A DNA stretch of 64,000 nt from Motacilla alba alba. Taxonomy: Eukaryota; Chordata; Aves; Passeriformes; Motacillidae. Position numbers and translations under genes: made by a program. Below the pieces are notes generated by a model. That model ran no database searches. It saw only the letters and a list, made by a program, of their open reading frames with translations, and was not told the DNA's origin. The stretch covers positions 53,208,652-53,272,651 of the forward strand of contig NC_052017.1 of the NCBI RefSeq assembly GCF_015832195.1, in the 5' to 3' direction. Each line of letters opens with the position of its first letter. The first letter of the stretch is position 1. Shown here one piece after another: positions 1-13,195 of the stretch.

Positions 1-3000
1 CTCTATCCACTCAACTCTGCCACACTATTATGACTAAGGCAAGGGAGCAAATATTTGTGAGAAATAGCTGGCTAATCTGGAAATGAGTCAGAAGTCAACA
101 CAAAGACACCATACTTCAGCTCAATAGATATTAATAATCTTACTACTTCTTATAGTGAAAAAAAATCATGTAAAATTAAGAAGCACACGCAGGGTATATT
201 TTCTATTAATAATTATGAAGCTATAGCTAAGCAGTGTCGTGTTAGGATAGCCTCAGAGAAGTCTTCTGATAACAATATAATTATCTATGATCCCATGACA
301 GAAATGTAAGGTAATTACATAATTATTTCTCATCTGAAACAGGTGATGTGCATTCTAAAGTGGATATTACCTGAACAGACATCCACTTGTTGTGAATGTA
401 CATAGTTATATTGACAGACAAATCTGTGCAGCAGTGTCCAGTGAAGGAGCTGACCCTGACCAAACAGTTCCCCTGGGGGTTGCATGTCCATGGCTGAGAG
501 CTGCCTCTAAGATCAAATACATAGAGCCTCAGGGGCAGAAGCTGGAAAAGCATATCAAATGAACTCAAAATCACTAAGTAATTGTTTTTTAAACTTTCCA
601 AAAATTTCCTCAAAAATTTTCAAAACAAATCTATAAAGTTTGATTCCCAAAGAGGATTAAGTTATATGGAATGCAAGGTAGTCTTAGAATCCCAGGCTGC
701 CATTTCAACCCTTTCAATAACTTCAGTGATATTTTTTGAGCCTGATTTTAGTTACCTTTAGTCTACACACACAAAATACTTAAACAGAGGAGATCTGATA
801 AAACACATGGTCTGGAAATAAATATATTTCCTCTTTTAAGTTTTAATCTTAAAAGAAGTTCAATTAATTAATAAATTCATTCCCATATATTTTAAGATGA
901 TTATTTTAATTTTACATAAATTCAAGATTCTGAGCAGGCACATGATATACAGCACCCCTTCTTATTGTACAAAGAATATAGTTTTATATGAATAAGCAAC
1001 TTGTAGTTGCAGTTTCATAAAATAATTTTGGAAGATGTAGCCTCTTAAAAGAGGTTACAAAATTTTGGCCTTCTATTTTCCTCTTGAAATGGTGGTCAGG
1101 TCACTGAAAGGCACAATCACAATGGCACTAGGTATCCTTATCCTGACTTTGCAATACCCACAAGGATTCTCCTGGAAAAGAAAGCCATCCTCTCTGTTAG
1201 AAAGCTTTTCTAAATGTTTAATAGGAATCGTTTTTTGCAGAAATTTGAACAGTTACTTCTTGTCCTGTGTATAACAGATTATTCTTTCCTCTTTACAAGA
1301 GTTTTTATTTACAAGAAGACTGTTATCCACAAACCTATTCTAATTACATCTTTACTTCACAGTAACATTTGCTACTTGCTATGTCTAAGTTTTCCCTACA
1401 AGACAACTTGCAGATCAATGGGTTTAGCTGTTGGCATAAACACTGAGATAGAAAATGTTGTTAATGATCAGGTACACGGAAAAGTGCCAGATTCTGACAC
1501 TATCTAGGTTTCTAAAAATGACAAAAAACAGGCTATTTTTCAATAGTTTTTGTCTACTGCACTCAAGACTGTTTTTTTTTTTTTTTTGCTTGCTAGCTAC
1601 TGACAGTGTTTTATTTTATAACAGTATTCTAAAAACACAAGTAATGAAAACCATATGCTTACTTGGAAAACATTTTCAGGTCAACAGCAGCTACTTACAG
1701 TCTCCCTACAAATCAAACAACACCCACAGACAATACCATGAAAGGGCACAATAAAGACACTGGATCTTTTCACTGTTTTAATTAGTTATACTTGCTTCTT
1801 TGGTGAAATCACAAAACCTCTCAATTTGAAACAATGAAACAAACCAAACAAAGAAAAACTCCTACAATCTTCATTAACTAAGTCCATCAGGCAAGGAAAA
1901 AAGATTAACAAAACAAGATAAAGCAGATAAGAAAGCTATTAGACAGGAGATTCTCTAAAAATAACTCATTTGGAAACAAGCAGAGAAATTTTTAGTAATA
2001 ACTAACAAAATACTTCATGATCTTTTCATGATCAAAGTCTTCTCTTTAGACTATTACAACTCAAACACAATAAATATTGCTTTACAAAAGTCTGCTGCAT
2101 GGCTTCTGAAGATGCCTAAAATCTTCCAGCTTTGTTTCTGTTAACTTAGCTAGGCACCAATCCAAGTATAATAGCTACTGAAAAATAAACATTAAACTAT
2201 CAGTAAGTGTCTTCACAGTTGTACTGTGCTGTTCATATCCAGGATTTTACGTGTTTAATCTGTTTTCATTCACTGTAAACTAACCCAGTGTTAAATCTCA
2301 CAACGCACAGGCTCTCTGTCTGATATTGTATTCTTCATTAGGACAGAGTCCAAAATTCTGCAAGTTTTGATTTTCTACAAAATACTGCTACTTACATGAA
2401 AGAACAAGCAATAGAGTGAGAAGGCATAAGAAAAACATTACTTTCATGCACTGCTGAAAGTCAATACTTAATATTAAAGCAAGGAAGAATTACGACTGGT
2501 TCATTAAACTTTTTATATGCTTCATACTGAACAAAGAATGGGAACACAGTGTTTCAGATGAGCACTCATTTTCAACTATTTCTTGTCCCTAAACTCACAT
2601 TATTTAGGACATTCAGGCCATGTGTGACTGAAAAAATAATAGTGGAAAAAACAGCTAAGCCCTCCTGCTAGGATGCTAAATGCCAATACAAAAGGGTAGC
2701 TCAATCATTTTTGGAAAAAAAAAAAGTTAATGCACTCTAGCTGCTGGTGGTGCACTGATAACAGAAGCAGCAGAAAGTCAAAGACTTAGTGCCAGTCAGC
2801 TAAAACGCCCACCTTCCTGAAGGCGTGCAGCAGATCTGAATCCTGCAAGGACATCAATCCAACCAACAGAAAAGGGATTCTGTCAGCTCCCATATATTTC
2901 TCAGTAACTGTTTTTCAGTTTGCCACCTCTCAGTCTCTACCCTTTTCATACTTGTTTGCGTTACTGATACATTTCAAAGGTTTGGTCTGTGTCAATGCCA

Positions 3001-6000
3001 GAGCCCTTTATTATTTTTGAAGTACTGGCAAAACCCTGCAAATATAGGGCAAATGCAGCTTTCCAGACCAAATTGTACTTCACACTAGAATGTAAAACCA
3101 TGTACAGAGAAACATCTCCAAGAAGAACAATTTTACCAGCAAAATAAAGGTTTTGTCAATACAATAATGTATTTGCTAATGGCTTCTGCCAAAATAACTA
3201 AACCAGTCAGTGTTAGCACCTCTTCACAATTCTGTCCAGCACAGCTGTGCTGACAGAAGTCTGTTGCATAGAAAACAGCCTCTTGCTCAGTTCCAAAAAG
3301 TTTGTCAACCAGCTGAATTTTATAGAATCCTCTTTTGAACAGACTTGTTTTGGCCTATGCTAATTTTGCAAGCAGTATCCCACCAGCAACAAGAATGCGC
3401 TTTAAGTAGGAAAACTAACTTTTGGTTCTGCATCTTGACACAGCATAACTACATTAATTCTATAGAAGGAGATGCCTTGAAGTTTGGTTTTATGGTAAAA
3501 CACCCAAAAATGCAGCTTTGTAGTATTTATATTTCAGTCACTCCAGAATTGAATACACATTTTTGTGTATGGAACAGGTTAAGAAACATTGTTGCCATAA
3601 CCATTAGAAAAGCATAAACACTCCAAATTCAAGTCCATTTTGTTTCTCCTCCAATCAAGAACTACCAAGCTTAAATGCTCTGCAACACACCTCAGTCAAA
3701 TCTTGCTGGTTCACATTTTACTCTGCAACCTCTTGACATCTCATGTTGTCCAAAGGGGCTGTAAAAGCATATATAAAGGGGTTTAAGCAAAGAGCATGGT
3801 GGAAATATGAAAACAAATGGAGACAAAAAGACCAGCTAGCTGCATATTCTGTCTCCAGAAACAGAGAAAGATAGATGACAAGATGAAGAGATTAAGCCTA
3901 ATACTACTCTTGAGTACTATCCAGGTTCCAACAGTTTACAGCTGATAGCCTTCTTGATTAAGTAGATAAAGTTAATAAAAATTTCCCAAATCAACTGCTT
4001 AGGAGTAAAATACACAAAAAACCTTTGCAATTTTCAGGGACTTTAAGTAGGCAGACACTTCAAACTTATCTAACCATAACATAAGCAAAAAAACAAACCA
4101 AAAAGAAAACAAGTATTTTGAAAAACATTACAATACTTTTAACAGTCCCAAAAAATTCAAATCCTATGAATCAGGCTTTTAAAACACATGGTTCTTAAAA
4201 AGAAATATGAAAAATATGTGAACAATAAAAGCAGAAGTAATTCAAAGTAGTCCCATTATTTATCATCTGTTTGCAAGTCTGATCAGCAGTGAAGTCATTG
4301 TTTCCTAGTCTTCATCACAATCATTAGGATTTGTTTTCAGTAAAAGTAGATATCAACACAAAATAAACCAACTCTTTATTAAAAAACCCACCAGATACGT
4401 TTCTAATCTCAGTAAAGAGAAAAATAATCCTGGGTCTAATAGACCTATGCAATGCTTTTTGTTTTTGTCTAGAAAAGTATGAGGTAAACACCTCCTTGCA
4501 GATGGGTCACCTCTGATACAAAACAGCTGTAAAGATTTAGGAGATCTTCAAAAAGAAGATGCAGCAGAAATTAGTATCAAATTCTTTATACACCATCAGA
4601 AGGTGCACCCTGTTTGTGTAGCTGTCTTTCCATAGAATAATAATTGGCACCATGAGCTAAGAATAGACATTAGAAGCCCCCATTGGTCCTCCTCATTTAA
4701 ATCTGAATAAAGCAGTCAACTGTGGAAGACTATAACAACATCTGCTTTATTTAAACATAAATAACATTGACAAAAATTAAATTTCATATGTTTAGGACTG
4801 CAGTTTATACTCCATACACTGAGTACTTTACCCTCAGAAGAAATACTGGCTACAAAGTGCCAATTCTTAGGCATCAGACTGTTTTAGAATGGGTCTCGTG
4901 CCAATCACAAAGAGGTTTGGGACTACACAGGTTGCCTTCTACAAGACAGAATAAAGGAGAGGCACAAAACTATCTAAACATGTACTGCCAAAATGAAGCA
5001 AGTCCTTGAAACATCATACTTAAGGGCTATTTTCAGAAGCATTAGCTATAGTACTGCCTCACTTTAAATCAAGGGACATCTATTTCCAGAAAATCCTTCC
5101 TAAAGTTTTGCAGGTACACAAATTATCTTTTGATCCTGAAAAAGTATTGAGAGTAAATCAACACTACATATTGCTACACCATGATAAATGGCTCAATCAG
5201 TTTGGCCACACAAGCAAAGCAATGTAATACTTGAGGTCCAATTTACCATGCTGGTTTAGAGAGAGCTCTTGGTTTTGTTTCTACACAACACTATTAAGTG
5301 ACGTAAATGTACTCTGACTGGCCTCAAAAGTTTCCTTTTGTAAAGGAAAGAACCTACATAAACAGATCATAGTTCTCTCAGGGAATTTACCCAGCAGAAC
5401 TACTTACCATCTGAAACCACCACTGCTACACCAATGCACTGCAGTGGCAATTGATTCCTTTCTTAGAAACAAGAAATGTTTCTTCATTCACAGGACCATG
5501 TGACTTCTTTTTTTTTTTTTTCCTAAGTTCTAGTGAAAAAGTACTTTTTTGACATCATTGAAGTAGCATTTGGATATATGCATTCTGCCAATTATTTTCC
5601 ACACATAAGCAATCACTTTTCCACTTCACACAGAAGTTTTCTAGTTTGATGGCTCAGCCAAAAGGAAAACTTGACACAAGTTAAATACTCAAATGGCATA
5701 GGATTAGTTTTTCAGGCTAAGGCACAAATCTGTTTAGATGTGTAGAAAGAAATCACATATCTTGAACTTATGAGATAATGCTACCTCTTCCACATTAAGT
5801 TTTTTTTAAATATTAAATTGTAGAAATTCTGCTTGTGAACACTTATAATACAAATAGAGATTAAAATTGTCTCATCAGTTGCTTTTGTGGCTTTATTCAT
5901 ACAGTGAAGGTGGGAAGAAAGGAGTAATAGCTTAAAAAAAACATCCTACTGCCTGGAAGCATAAGGGGAACTGGCTCCTTGGCTTTGATTTACATGATGC

Positions 6001-6739
6001 AAACTTTCAGTCAACAATTAACTGCTTTATGAGGTTATGTCTTTACAATATTTAACACTTGTGCTATATTAGTTAAAACTGTTCCAAATTCTTTCAGAAA
6101 TTCGTATTTAGAATTAATACAGCCTGAAAAGCCTCAGTCCATTTGATCATATATTGATGGCCACCTCAGGGATCAGAGTAATTATACATGAGATGTATAA
6201 TAAATTCTTAGAGCTCCTGCTGTATGCCATAAAGCTGCTTCTTTACTGCACAAGGAACCAGATACTAATCTGCACAAATGTGCAGTTTACACTGAGAATT
6301 ACAAAGCAGCACATTGTGCAGTGCAGAAAAGCACCAAAGTATTCAATATCCATATCATTTTTTACTTTGTACACTGCTCATGTAGTCCCAATTACTTAAA
6401 TCTGTGAAAACAGAGACAATCCACTTCTCCAATTGTCAGGTCTGAATCCTTATTTTAATTACTATCTCCCAAATTTTTTTCTTGAGATTTTCTTTTCTTA
6501 ACACAGTCATTCTTTGAATTCCAAGCCGCAGTTTAGCTTATTCTATGCAATAAGTACAGGTTTTTGATGCTTTCACATCGTATCAGAATCTTCATTTCAG
6601 AACTACTGTGTGCAAATGTACAGAACACTTTGGGAAGAGATAGTCAGATGGCCAACCACAGTACTTCCTTCTGATCACAGCAGGATTTAAGGAAAAAAAA
6701 CAGATGTTCCAAGCTAACTTTCATATACAATGTTTTTTA
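1..6739. other. SUGCT intron (distal part), no gene seen
   Basis: AT-rich non-coding sequence downstream of SUGCT coding exon 6, on the gene's minus strand. I looked for the next expected exon, which would begin in the family's GYGQTGP motif and carry the catalytic aspartate region, and did not find it. The open frames here are all under 100 codons, have no recognisable domain and use AT-driven composition. Short A and T runs occur, for example the T run near 1571 and the A run near 2715. I recognise no repeat family in this stretch. Confidence 0.6.
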
Positions 6740-8640
6740 CTTATAGATTGCTCTTCTTCCAACTCTCTTCTGTTTTCCATATAGTTTTTGAAATGTGGTA
6801 CCCAGAAGTAGACTTCATCTTCCAACCTTACCAATGTGGAGCAGGGTAGAGAAACAGTCCTTTAGGCCATATTCATCTTTATATAACCCAGTATGACACT
6901 AGTCCTTCATCTAATGATATAATCACTGACTCAAATTCAACTTTGATCATTCCCCATCCTTACAATCAAGTCTTCTGAGAACCCTCTTCTAACCCAATGT
7001 TCTCCACACGATATTAAAATTGCTTGATTATTTTTGATTAAGAACAGTACATTGTATTTGTTCCAATCTTTAATTCTACCCTTCTTCTTTTACTTATGTA
7101 AACAATTTGGTCAAGGTAATCTTTACTTTTAATCCTGCTGTATAAATTGACTCCCTTCAGCTTTGTGGGCTTTCAGAGCTGCATAGAGCTCTCAGGCCAC
7201 TAAAAACGGACCTTTTACATTAGGACTTCATCACACGACTGTGTTGTGTTGACACAGAAACTGTTAGGAAGGGTTCCAACTACAGGCTCCAGTAACAAGA
7301 GCTGAGCAGAGGCCAGCCCTCCGTGACCCTTCTGAGAGTTAGTCAGACCCCCCAGGAAATACTCTAAAGGACAGTATAAGGCTGTAAGGGAAGTGATGCC
7401 ATCTACCTGTAAATCACCTTCACGTTCTTCTGGTCTCTTAAATCTAAACCTCTAAACCCCACAAGCCCCCAGTAGCACATGATAGTATCAGAATTTTGGA
7501 CTCATTCACATTGCAATCCATCATCTATATTAAGAAAAAAAAAAAAAAAAATCCAGCAATATCAGTTCTCAAGCATTTTCTTCCATTGTCATGAAGTATC
7601 TATAGTAAGCTATGAGAGAGCTTCTGATCCTCTTGAACCAAGTTTTTTTATTTCTTGTACATACATTTTCGTAGCTTTTCTATGAAATAATTACTCAAAA
7701 GTGTCAAAAACTTTACTACAGTCAAAATATATAGCACAAGTTTATTATCCTTAAATAGAAAACCAATTACATTGTCTTAAAAAAATTTATGTATCTGCTA
7801 ATTCACTTGTCAAAAAATGGTCTCAGACTATTTTATCTCTGGATAAACTCCTGATAAACTTCTCTTAACTGTCCACACAGATACTTCAAGCTATCAAAAA
7901 AAAAAATTAACTCTTTTTTTTTTAGATTAACTCTTTAATCCAAAAAAAATATTAACACTTTTTTTTTTTAGATTAACTCTTTAATCCATCCATCTTCCAA
8001 CTGCATAATGTAAAAACTAACAGATTTGATTTTTTTTCCCAATGCTGGAAGACTATTTTTATTAAATCAAGCTCAGGTAGAAGCTTCATATTTTTCCCCT
8101 CCAAATGCTTTATTCATTCATTGTGAACAGTGAAGTTCATACCTCAAGGCTTGCAAACTTGTGATTTTTGTGTTTGCTTAAGAGCTGTATAATGTTCACA
8201 ATTTTCCAGACCTCCCTCCTTATTCTTAAAACACATTAAGAACAACTGGAAGCATGATACCCAATTTGGTCTGACAATGCTTCTTTTACACATCAGACAA
8301 TGCATTATTTTCCCTTAATAGAAAACAATACATTTATTGAAAAAAGTCCATGAACATGTTTTACTGAATACTGGTACCACAATATTCAATAATCATTTAT
8401 GCACTTTCCAAATTCCTTAACTAATACATTCTCTAAATTTTTGCTGCTTTTAATACACTTAAAAGTCAGTGGTAACTGTAATTATCAGTTAATTCTTCTA
8501 TTTTCCAATTCATTCTGCACATCATCCTGCTTGAATTGGCTATTTGACTCAATCAGATGTTTTGCAATGCAGGTGAGTTTTTTACCTTCCTTTTTGGTGT
8601 TTTTTTTCCTTTTCATTCTCCCAAATTGTTGTGCCTAGGT
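6740..8640 (-). mobile_element. Ancient, highly diverged CR1/L3-like LINE remnant (antisense)
   Basis: The plus strand reads like the complement of an old CR1/L3 element. A phrase near 6787 (gaaatgtggtacccagaa) resembles the antisense of the L3 3' region. Near 7702 the pattern gtcaaaaactttactacagtc followed by a cctta/cttgtcaaaaaatgg block resembles the antisense of the reverse-transcriptase region. The order of the matches is the one expected for a minus-strand insertion. No frame stays open, and many indels and A/T runs interrupt it. The identification rests on remembered family consensus, so the limits are approximate and a chance match cannot be excluded. Confidence 0.35.
7915..7988. repeat. 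Local duplication, period about 46 bp
   Basis: The phrase agattaactctttaatcca, preceded by a run of T, occurs at about 7924 and again at about 7970. The spacer is A-rich. This looks like a tandem duplication of a T-run-plus-core unit, probably by replication slippage inside the old LINE remnant. Confidence 0.85.
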
Positions 8641-9731
8641 TTTCTTGGTTTTTATTTTTTATTTTTTTTTAATAATTACCAAAAAAGAAAAAACACAAAG
8701 AACTTTTTTTAGCAACTCTGGGTCACAAATTTTAAAAACTGTTGAACAGATTGATGCTCAAGACCATTCATATAGCTCCTATTATTTAGTTACAACTACA
8801 ACCATTGCCTAGTCAGCTTCTGAATACCTGATTTTTGACTAGCATGCTATCAACAAATAATTTACCATCAAGAAACTATTAGGTAACTATATCCAGACTT
8901 AAACAATATAGAAGCAACAAAAACATCAATAATGATGGGAATGAGTAGGCATGAAGGCACACCCACTCAAAGTTATGTGTAATTTTATGGGCCAGAAACA
9001 TTTGGTAAGAGGGAGTCTAAAAACTGTACCTAATCCAGGCAATTCCACATCTTACCACAGTTAGTCCACAAATTAGAGGATCTGAAGGACGCTTTGGCCC
9101 AGCAAAACACATTGCGGTTGTCTTTTCTTTCCTGTTGTGAAAATACTAGAGACAAAGTAGGATATGCATCAAAACTATAACATTACATCTTCTCAGGGAA
9201 AGCCACTACAAATTATCTGTACAAAACAAGATAATGGGAAGTACCAAACGCTTCTTAAGTTGTTACGAAACGTTATGTAAATGGGTGGAGTGAAGAGCTA
9301 TTTTACTTTCCGTAGGTTAACCAGAATCACTCGAGACACAGAGGACGTAGTTACGTTTTTGAAATGCGTTCACTTTTGTATCTTTACAACTTTATGTACA
9401 TTAAATAAAACTACATATACAACAATTCCAGATTCATACCCATAGAAAACTCGGGTGACCCACAACACATCTATAAAACTTTTGTCTCTTTAGCAACATA
9501 CTGTTTGCCAACAAACAGTTTAGTGCAAAGTGTATGTCAATTCAGAGATAAAACCAAGTTTTGTGGGGCAGAGAGCGCAAATCCCCAAGAATTATAAACT
9601 GTTACAGAAACACAAAGTTAATAAAAATATCAATTCCAAAAAGTTATATTCATAGTTATTTTTGGTTGAAACTAAGTATATTTTCATGGCAGATTCTCTA
9701 AACTTACAGCTATATTTAATGACAAATCCCA
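8641..9731. other. SUGCT intronic sequence
   Basis: Non-coding apart from the exon-like block described separately at 9056-9131. The flanks are AT-rich, with no repeat family recognised. Confidence 0.5.
9056..9131 (-). other. Candidate unannotated or alternative exon (unconfirmed)
   Basis: On the minus strand, an acceptor ending CACAACAG precedes 9131 and a near-consensus donor GTAAGA begins at 9055, bounding a 76-bp segment. The segment is more GC-rich than its surroundings. In the phase needed to follow SUGCT exon 6 it would reach a stop after about 19 codons, so it could only be an alternative terminal or poison exon, not the constitutive exon 7. On the plus strand the same block also starts right after an AG (9060) and stays open to a TAA at 9178-9180, encoding a helix-like phrase KLEDLKDALAQQN. 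I do not recognise either peptide. It could equally be a fragment of an unknown repeat. Confidence 0.2.
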
Positions 9732-10741
9732 GAGAGTCATGATCAGTAGCAGAGGGTCTAGCTGGAGGCCTGTCACAAGTGGTGTCCCCAGGGATCAGTA
9801 CTGGGCCCAATATTGTATAACTTGTCCATCAGTGACTCGGGTGAAGGGGCAGATGCCTCCTCAGCAAGTTTGCTGGTGACACAAAGCTGGGAGGAGTGGC
9901 TGATACCACGGAGGGCTTCAAAATGGTCTTCAAAAGGGCCTTGAGAGAGATGGAAGAGAAGAACTGGAAGACTGAGAGATGGACAGAAAGCAGTGCCTGA
10001 AATTCAGCAGAGGCAATGGCAGAGTCCCATGCCTGCTAAAGAATAACCCCCTGCAGCAGTGCAGGCTGGGGACCAAACTGCTGGAAAGCAACTCTGTGGA
10101 GAAGGACCTGTGGGCCCTGGTGGACAACAAGCTGTCCATGAGCCTGCAGTGAGCCCCTGTGGCCAAGGCAGCCAATGGTCTCCTCGGGTGTATTCGGAAG
10201 AGTGTTGCCAGCAGGTCAGTGGAGGTGATCCTGCCCCTCTACTCAGCCCAGGCGAGGCCACATCTGGAGTGCTGCGTCCAGTTCTGGGCTCCTCAGCACA
10301 AGAGAGACATGGAGCTCCTGGAGTGGGTCCACTGGAGGTCAACAGAGAGGAATAAATGACTGGAACATATCCCTCAAAAGGACAGGCTGAAAGAGCTGGG
10401 CATTTTGAGCCTTGAAAAGAGATAAGTGAGAGATTTCATTAATGTGTATAGATATCTAATGGGGGGCACCAAGAGGATGGAGCCAGGTTCTTCTCAGTGA
10501 TGCCAAGGAATAGGACAAGAGACAATGGGCAGAGACTGATGCACGGGAAGATGCACCAAGTGAACAAGCACTGGAGCAAATTGCCTGGAGAGCTTGTTAT
10601 GTATCCCTTACTAGAGATATTCAAGAGCCAACTGGACACAATCCCATGCTGTGTGCTCTGGGATGACCCTGCTTGAGTCAGGAGGTTGGACCATATGACA
10701 CACTTTCAACCTTACCTATTCCCTGGTTCTGTAATTCTGTA
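9732..10741 (+). mobile_element. CR1 LINE, 5'-truncated, 3' end present (sense)
   Basis: About 1 kb of CR1, from the late reverse-transcriptase region to the 3' terminus. The RT phrases run in order but are broken by indels: a GVPRDQYWAQ-like version of the GVPQGSVLGP motif near 9782, then [20 protein letters not shown] near 10204-10266 and [14 protein letters not shown] near 10270-10309. The element ends with the usual CR1 3' signature, a repeated attctg(t)att octamer-like motif at 10730-10741, and has no poly-A tail. Like most CR1 copies it is 5'-truncated and dead. It sits in the SUGCT intron, opposite to the gene's direction. Confidence 0.92.
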
Positions 10742-12426
10742 TTCAATTTTTTTCATGCATAAATACACTAACAGATTTTTACAGGAGTAAAATTTCCTTA
10801 AAAGGCAGAGAACTAAAGCATCACATTTATATCCTAAAAAATAAAATTACAAAAAATATTAAAACAAGATTTTTTTTTAATACTACCAGCAACATACAAA
10901 GCAACCTGCATATGATATAAAGTATTACTTCCTAGAAAACTAGGAGGAAAACAAACCTACACAAAAAGAAGTATAATCACAATTCACGTAGACTAACTGA
11001 GCAAAGGGCTGGGGTAGAGAACCTGAAAGGAGTACGTTTCATCATTCAAAAATAAACTGTAAAATTCTTTGAAAACATATTACCTTCAGGGGTTTTAAGA
11101 AAAAAAAAAAAAAGTTTTGATTTGGCAACCATGTTGTCTTTTTAAACAGTGCCCTCTCCCGTTCAGGATTAAACTGTGACTTTCCTAGTGAGAGAGTCAC
11201 ACAGACCATAATAGAAATGGTCACTCCCTTGTGACTTGTCCATAACTTTCTTTAACCATCCAATTTTCCAGAACTTAAACCAATCACAACCACAGAACTA
11301 TCAAAATATACTACATCTAAACTAGTTCTAGCCAAGCAAAGCCAGCTTGTGAGTAAGAACAGGCAGTTTGGAGCTCAAGTGCACTCAAAACAGCAGGAAC
11401 ATTGGGAAATGTCCCAGATATCCTCAAAACCCTGCAGCACTCACTGCAAAGCTGTATAGATTCAATCAGAGTTGTTTGGATAAGAAATTCAGTTTGCAAA
11501 TCACAACTTCTAAAGTGCCATAAAAGAGACAGCATCTGGCATACCTATTTCTAAACTCTTCACCTGCATATGACTCTGGACTTACTGAAAAAAAATACAC
11601 TACATTTCATTTTACTATTTGCAATTGTCCAAAATTTAGAGAGGCAACTCCACATAAAAATTATTCCTGTATTAAAGAAAAATGGCTCAATACTGTTTAA
11701 GTTAAAAAGTAGCATATTTTCTGATTTCTAAGAAATGTGTCTCCGAGATTTTATTTTTTAATTTTCTGGTAGAATATGTGACTCAGAAGCAGTCACCTCT
11801 ATATATGTTTCATTAACAAGAAGTATTTTATGTAATAGAGTTCAATCTTGAATTTTAAGTTGTATAGGAATGAGAAGTTTGAATGCTTTCAAAATTTCTC
11901 ACAGAATGTTTCAGCTGGTTTTAAAGACAAAACCAAAAAAGGAAGCAGGTTTGCTTTTCTATATTAAAAAACCACAAATTACAGTTGCTTTCTTAAAACT
12001 CCAAGAACTTCTGTTCTTTTAAATGAAGACTTGAAAGAGTGGGAGACCTTTTTGCCATGGCTCTGCTTTTTTTTAGTGTTATTATTTGTTGGCCATCAGA
12101 ATTGATGAAAAAAGAAAGATAGAAGGAACATACGCTACCAGAACTCAGATTAATTAGATTTCATAGTGATACCGTAGCTTAGAGCAAGGAGGGCAAAGTA
12201 AATAATAAATGAAAAGTAAGCTGATAATATCTCTATGATAACTTATGTACCAGAAAGAGAAATAATGAACTACATACAAGTGTTGTTATATTACAGATGG
12301 CACATATGAACCATTCACACCCACATGACCAATGCGATATATTCTGAAGACAGCCCAGCCTGATCCAGCTCACATTAAGCAGTACAAAACACTAATTCCT
12401 ATATAACAGGATTCACAAAAATAGTA
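10742..12426. other. SUGCT intronic sequence, nothing recognised
   Basis: AT-rich, with short homopolymer runs such as the A run near 11099-11113. Open frames are short and without similarity to anything I know. Confidence 0.5.
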
Positions 12427-13055
12427 TGTCCTGGGGTGACTTTTATGATGCTTGTATCCCCACTTCTCTGTTCATGCTGGATAATAAGTTTTGCATCTTT
12501 AAGACTTGTTCTGAGAGCGAAGCAGGGAGAGAAGAAGCGCAGAGTTTGTTATCAGAAACTGCACTTGCTCCCCTGCATCCTGCTCCTGGACTGTGTTGTC
12601 TACAGCACGGACAGACAATGGGACAGAGCTCTTCTTTGCTTTTAGTTAGGTTTTAGCTGGCTGAGGCAGAGAAGTTCCCTGGACTGTGGGTTTTCATTCT
12701 CTTTGGACCTGTTCAAACCTGCTCTGGACTGAACACCCAGAGGAGCACCGGCAGCTCGCACCTGTGGCCCACCGGGCTGGGCCTGGGCCGAGTCATTTCC
12801 AGCACAGGAGGGACTGATAAGAGACTGAGTGAGCCAAGCTACAGCCCACGGAGGGGACTTTTCAGAGTTTGTCATGTCCTTTGGAGTGGCAAGAGGTTTT
12901 ATTGTTTAATATTGTTCATCTTTTGCGCTGGTGAATGCTTTGCCTCTTAAATAAACAGTTTTTCCCACTTTTCTCCAAGCGAGAGGCTGCTTGAATCTGC
13001 TTTCTAGAGGAACCCCTTTGGAGGTTTTCTCCCAAATTTGCCCTAAACCAGGACA
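12427..13055 (+). mobile_element. Solo LTR of an avian endogenous retrovirus (ERVL/ERVK-type)
   Basis: A 629-bp LTR with perfect 8-bp terminal inverted repeats, TGTCCTGG at the start and CCAGGACA at the end. A polyadenylation signal AATAAA lies at 12950-12955, about 100 bp before the end, which gives the orientation and a U5 of normal size. Both termini match an LTR type I know as common in songbird genomes. No gag, pol or env sequence flanks it, so it is a solitary LTR left by recombination. The flanking 5-mers (tagta and aatac) are not an exact target-site duplication. The open frames inside it (for example near 12426-12656 and 12642-12875) are not taken as genes. Confidence 0.85.
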
Positions 13056-13195
13056 AATACAATCACAAGGAGTGCAGCACTCCAGCATCTGAACCACTTC
13101 AAGGATCTGGCAAATACCCTAATCCACAATATGGTAATGGCTACTATCACTGTAATCACAAACACAAAATGCCAGCAGGTGCTGAACCAGCCACT

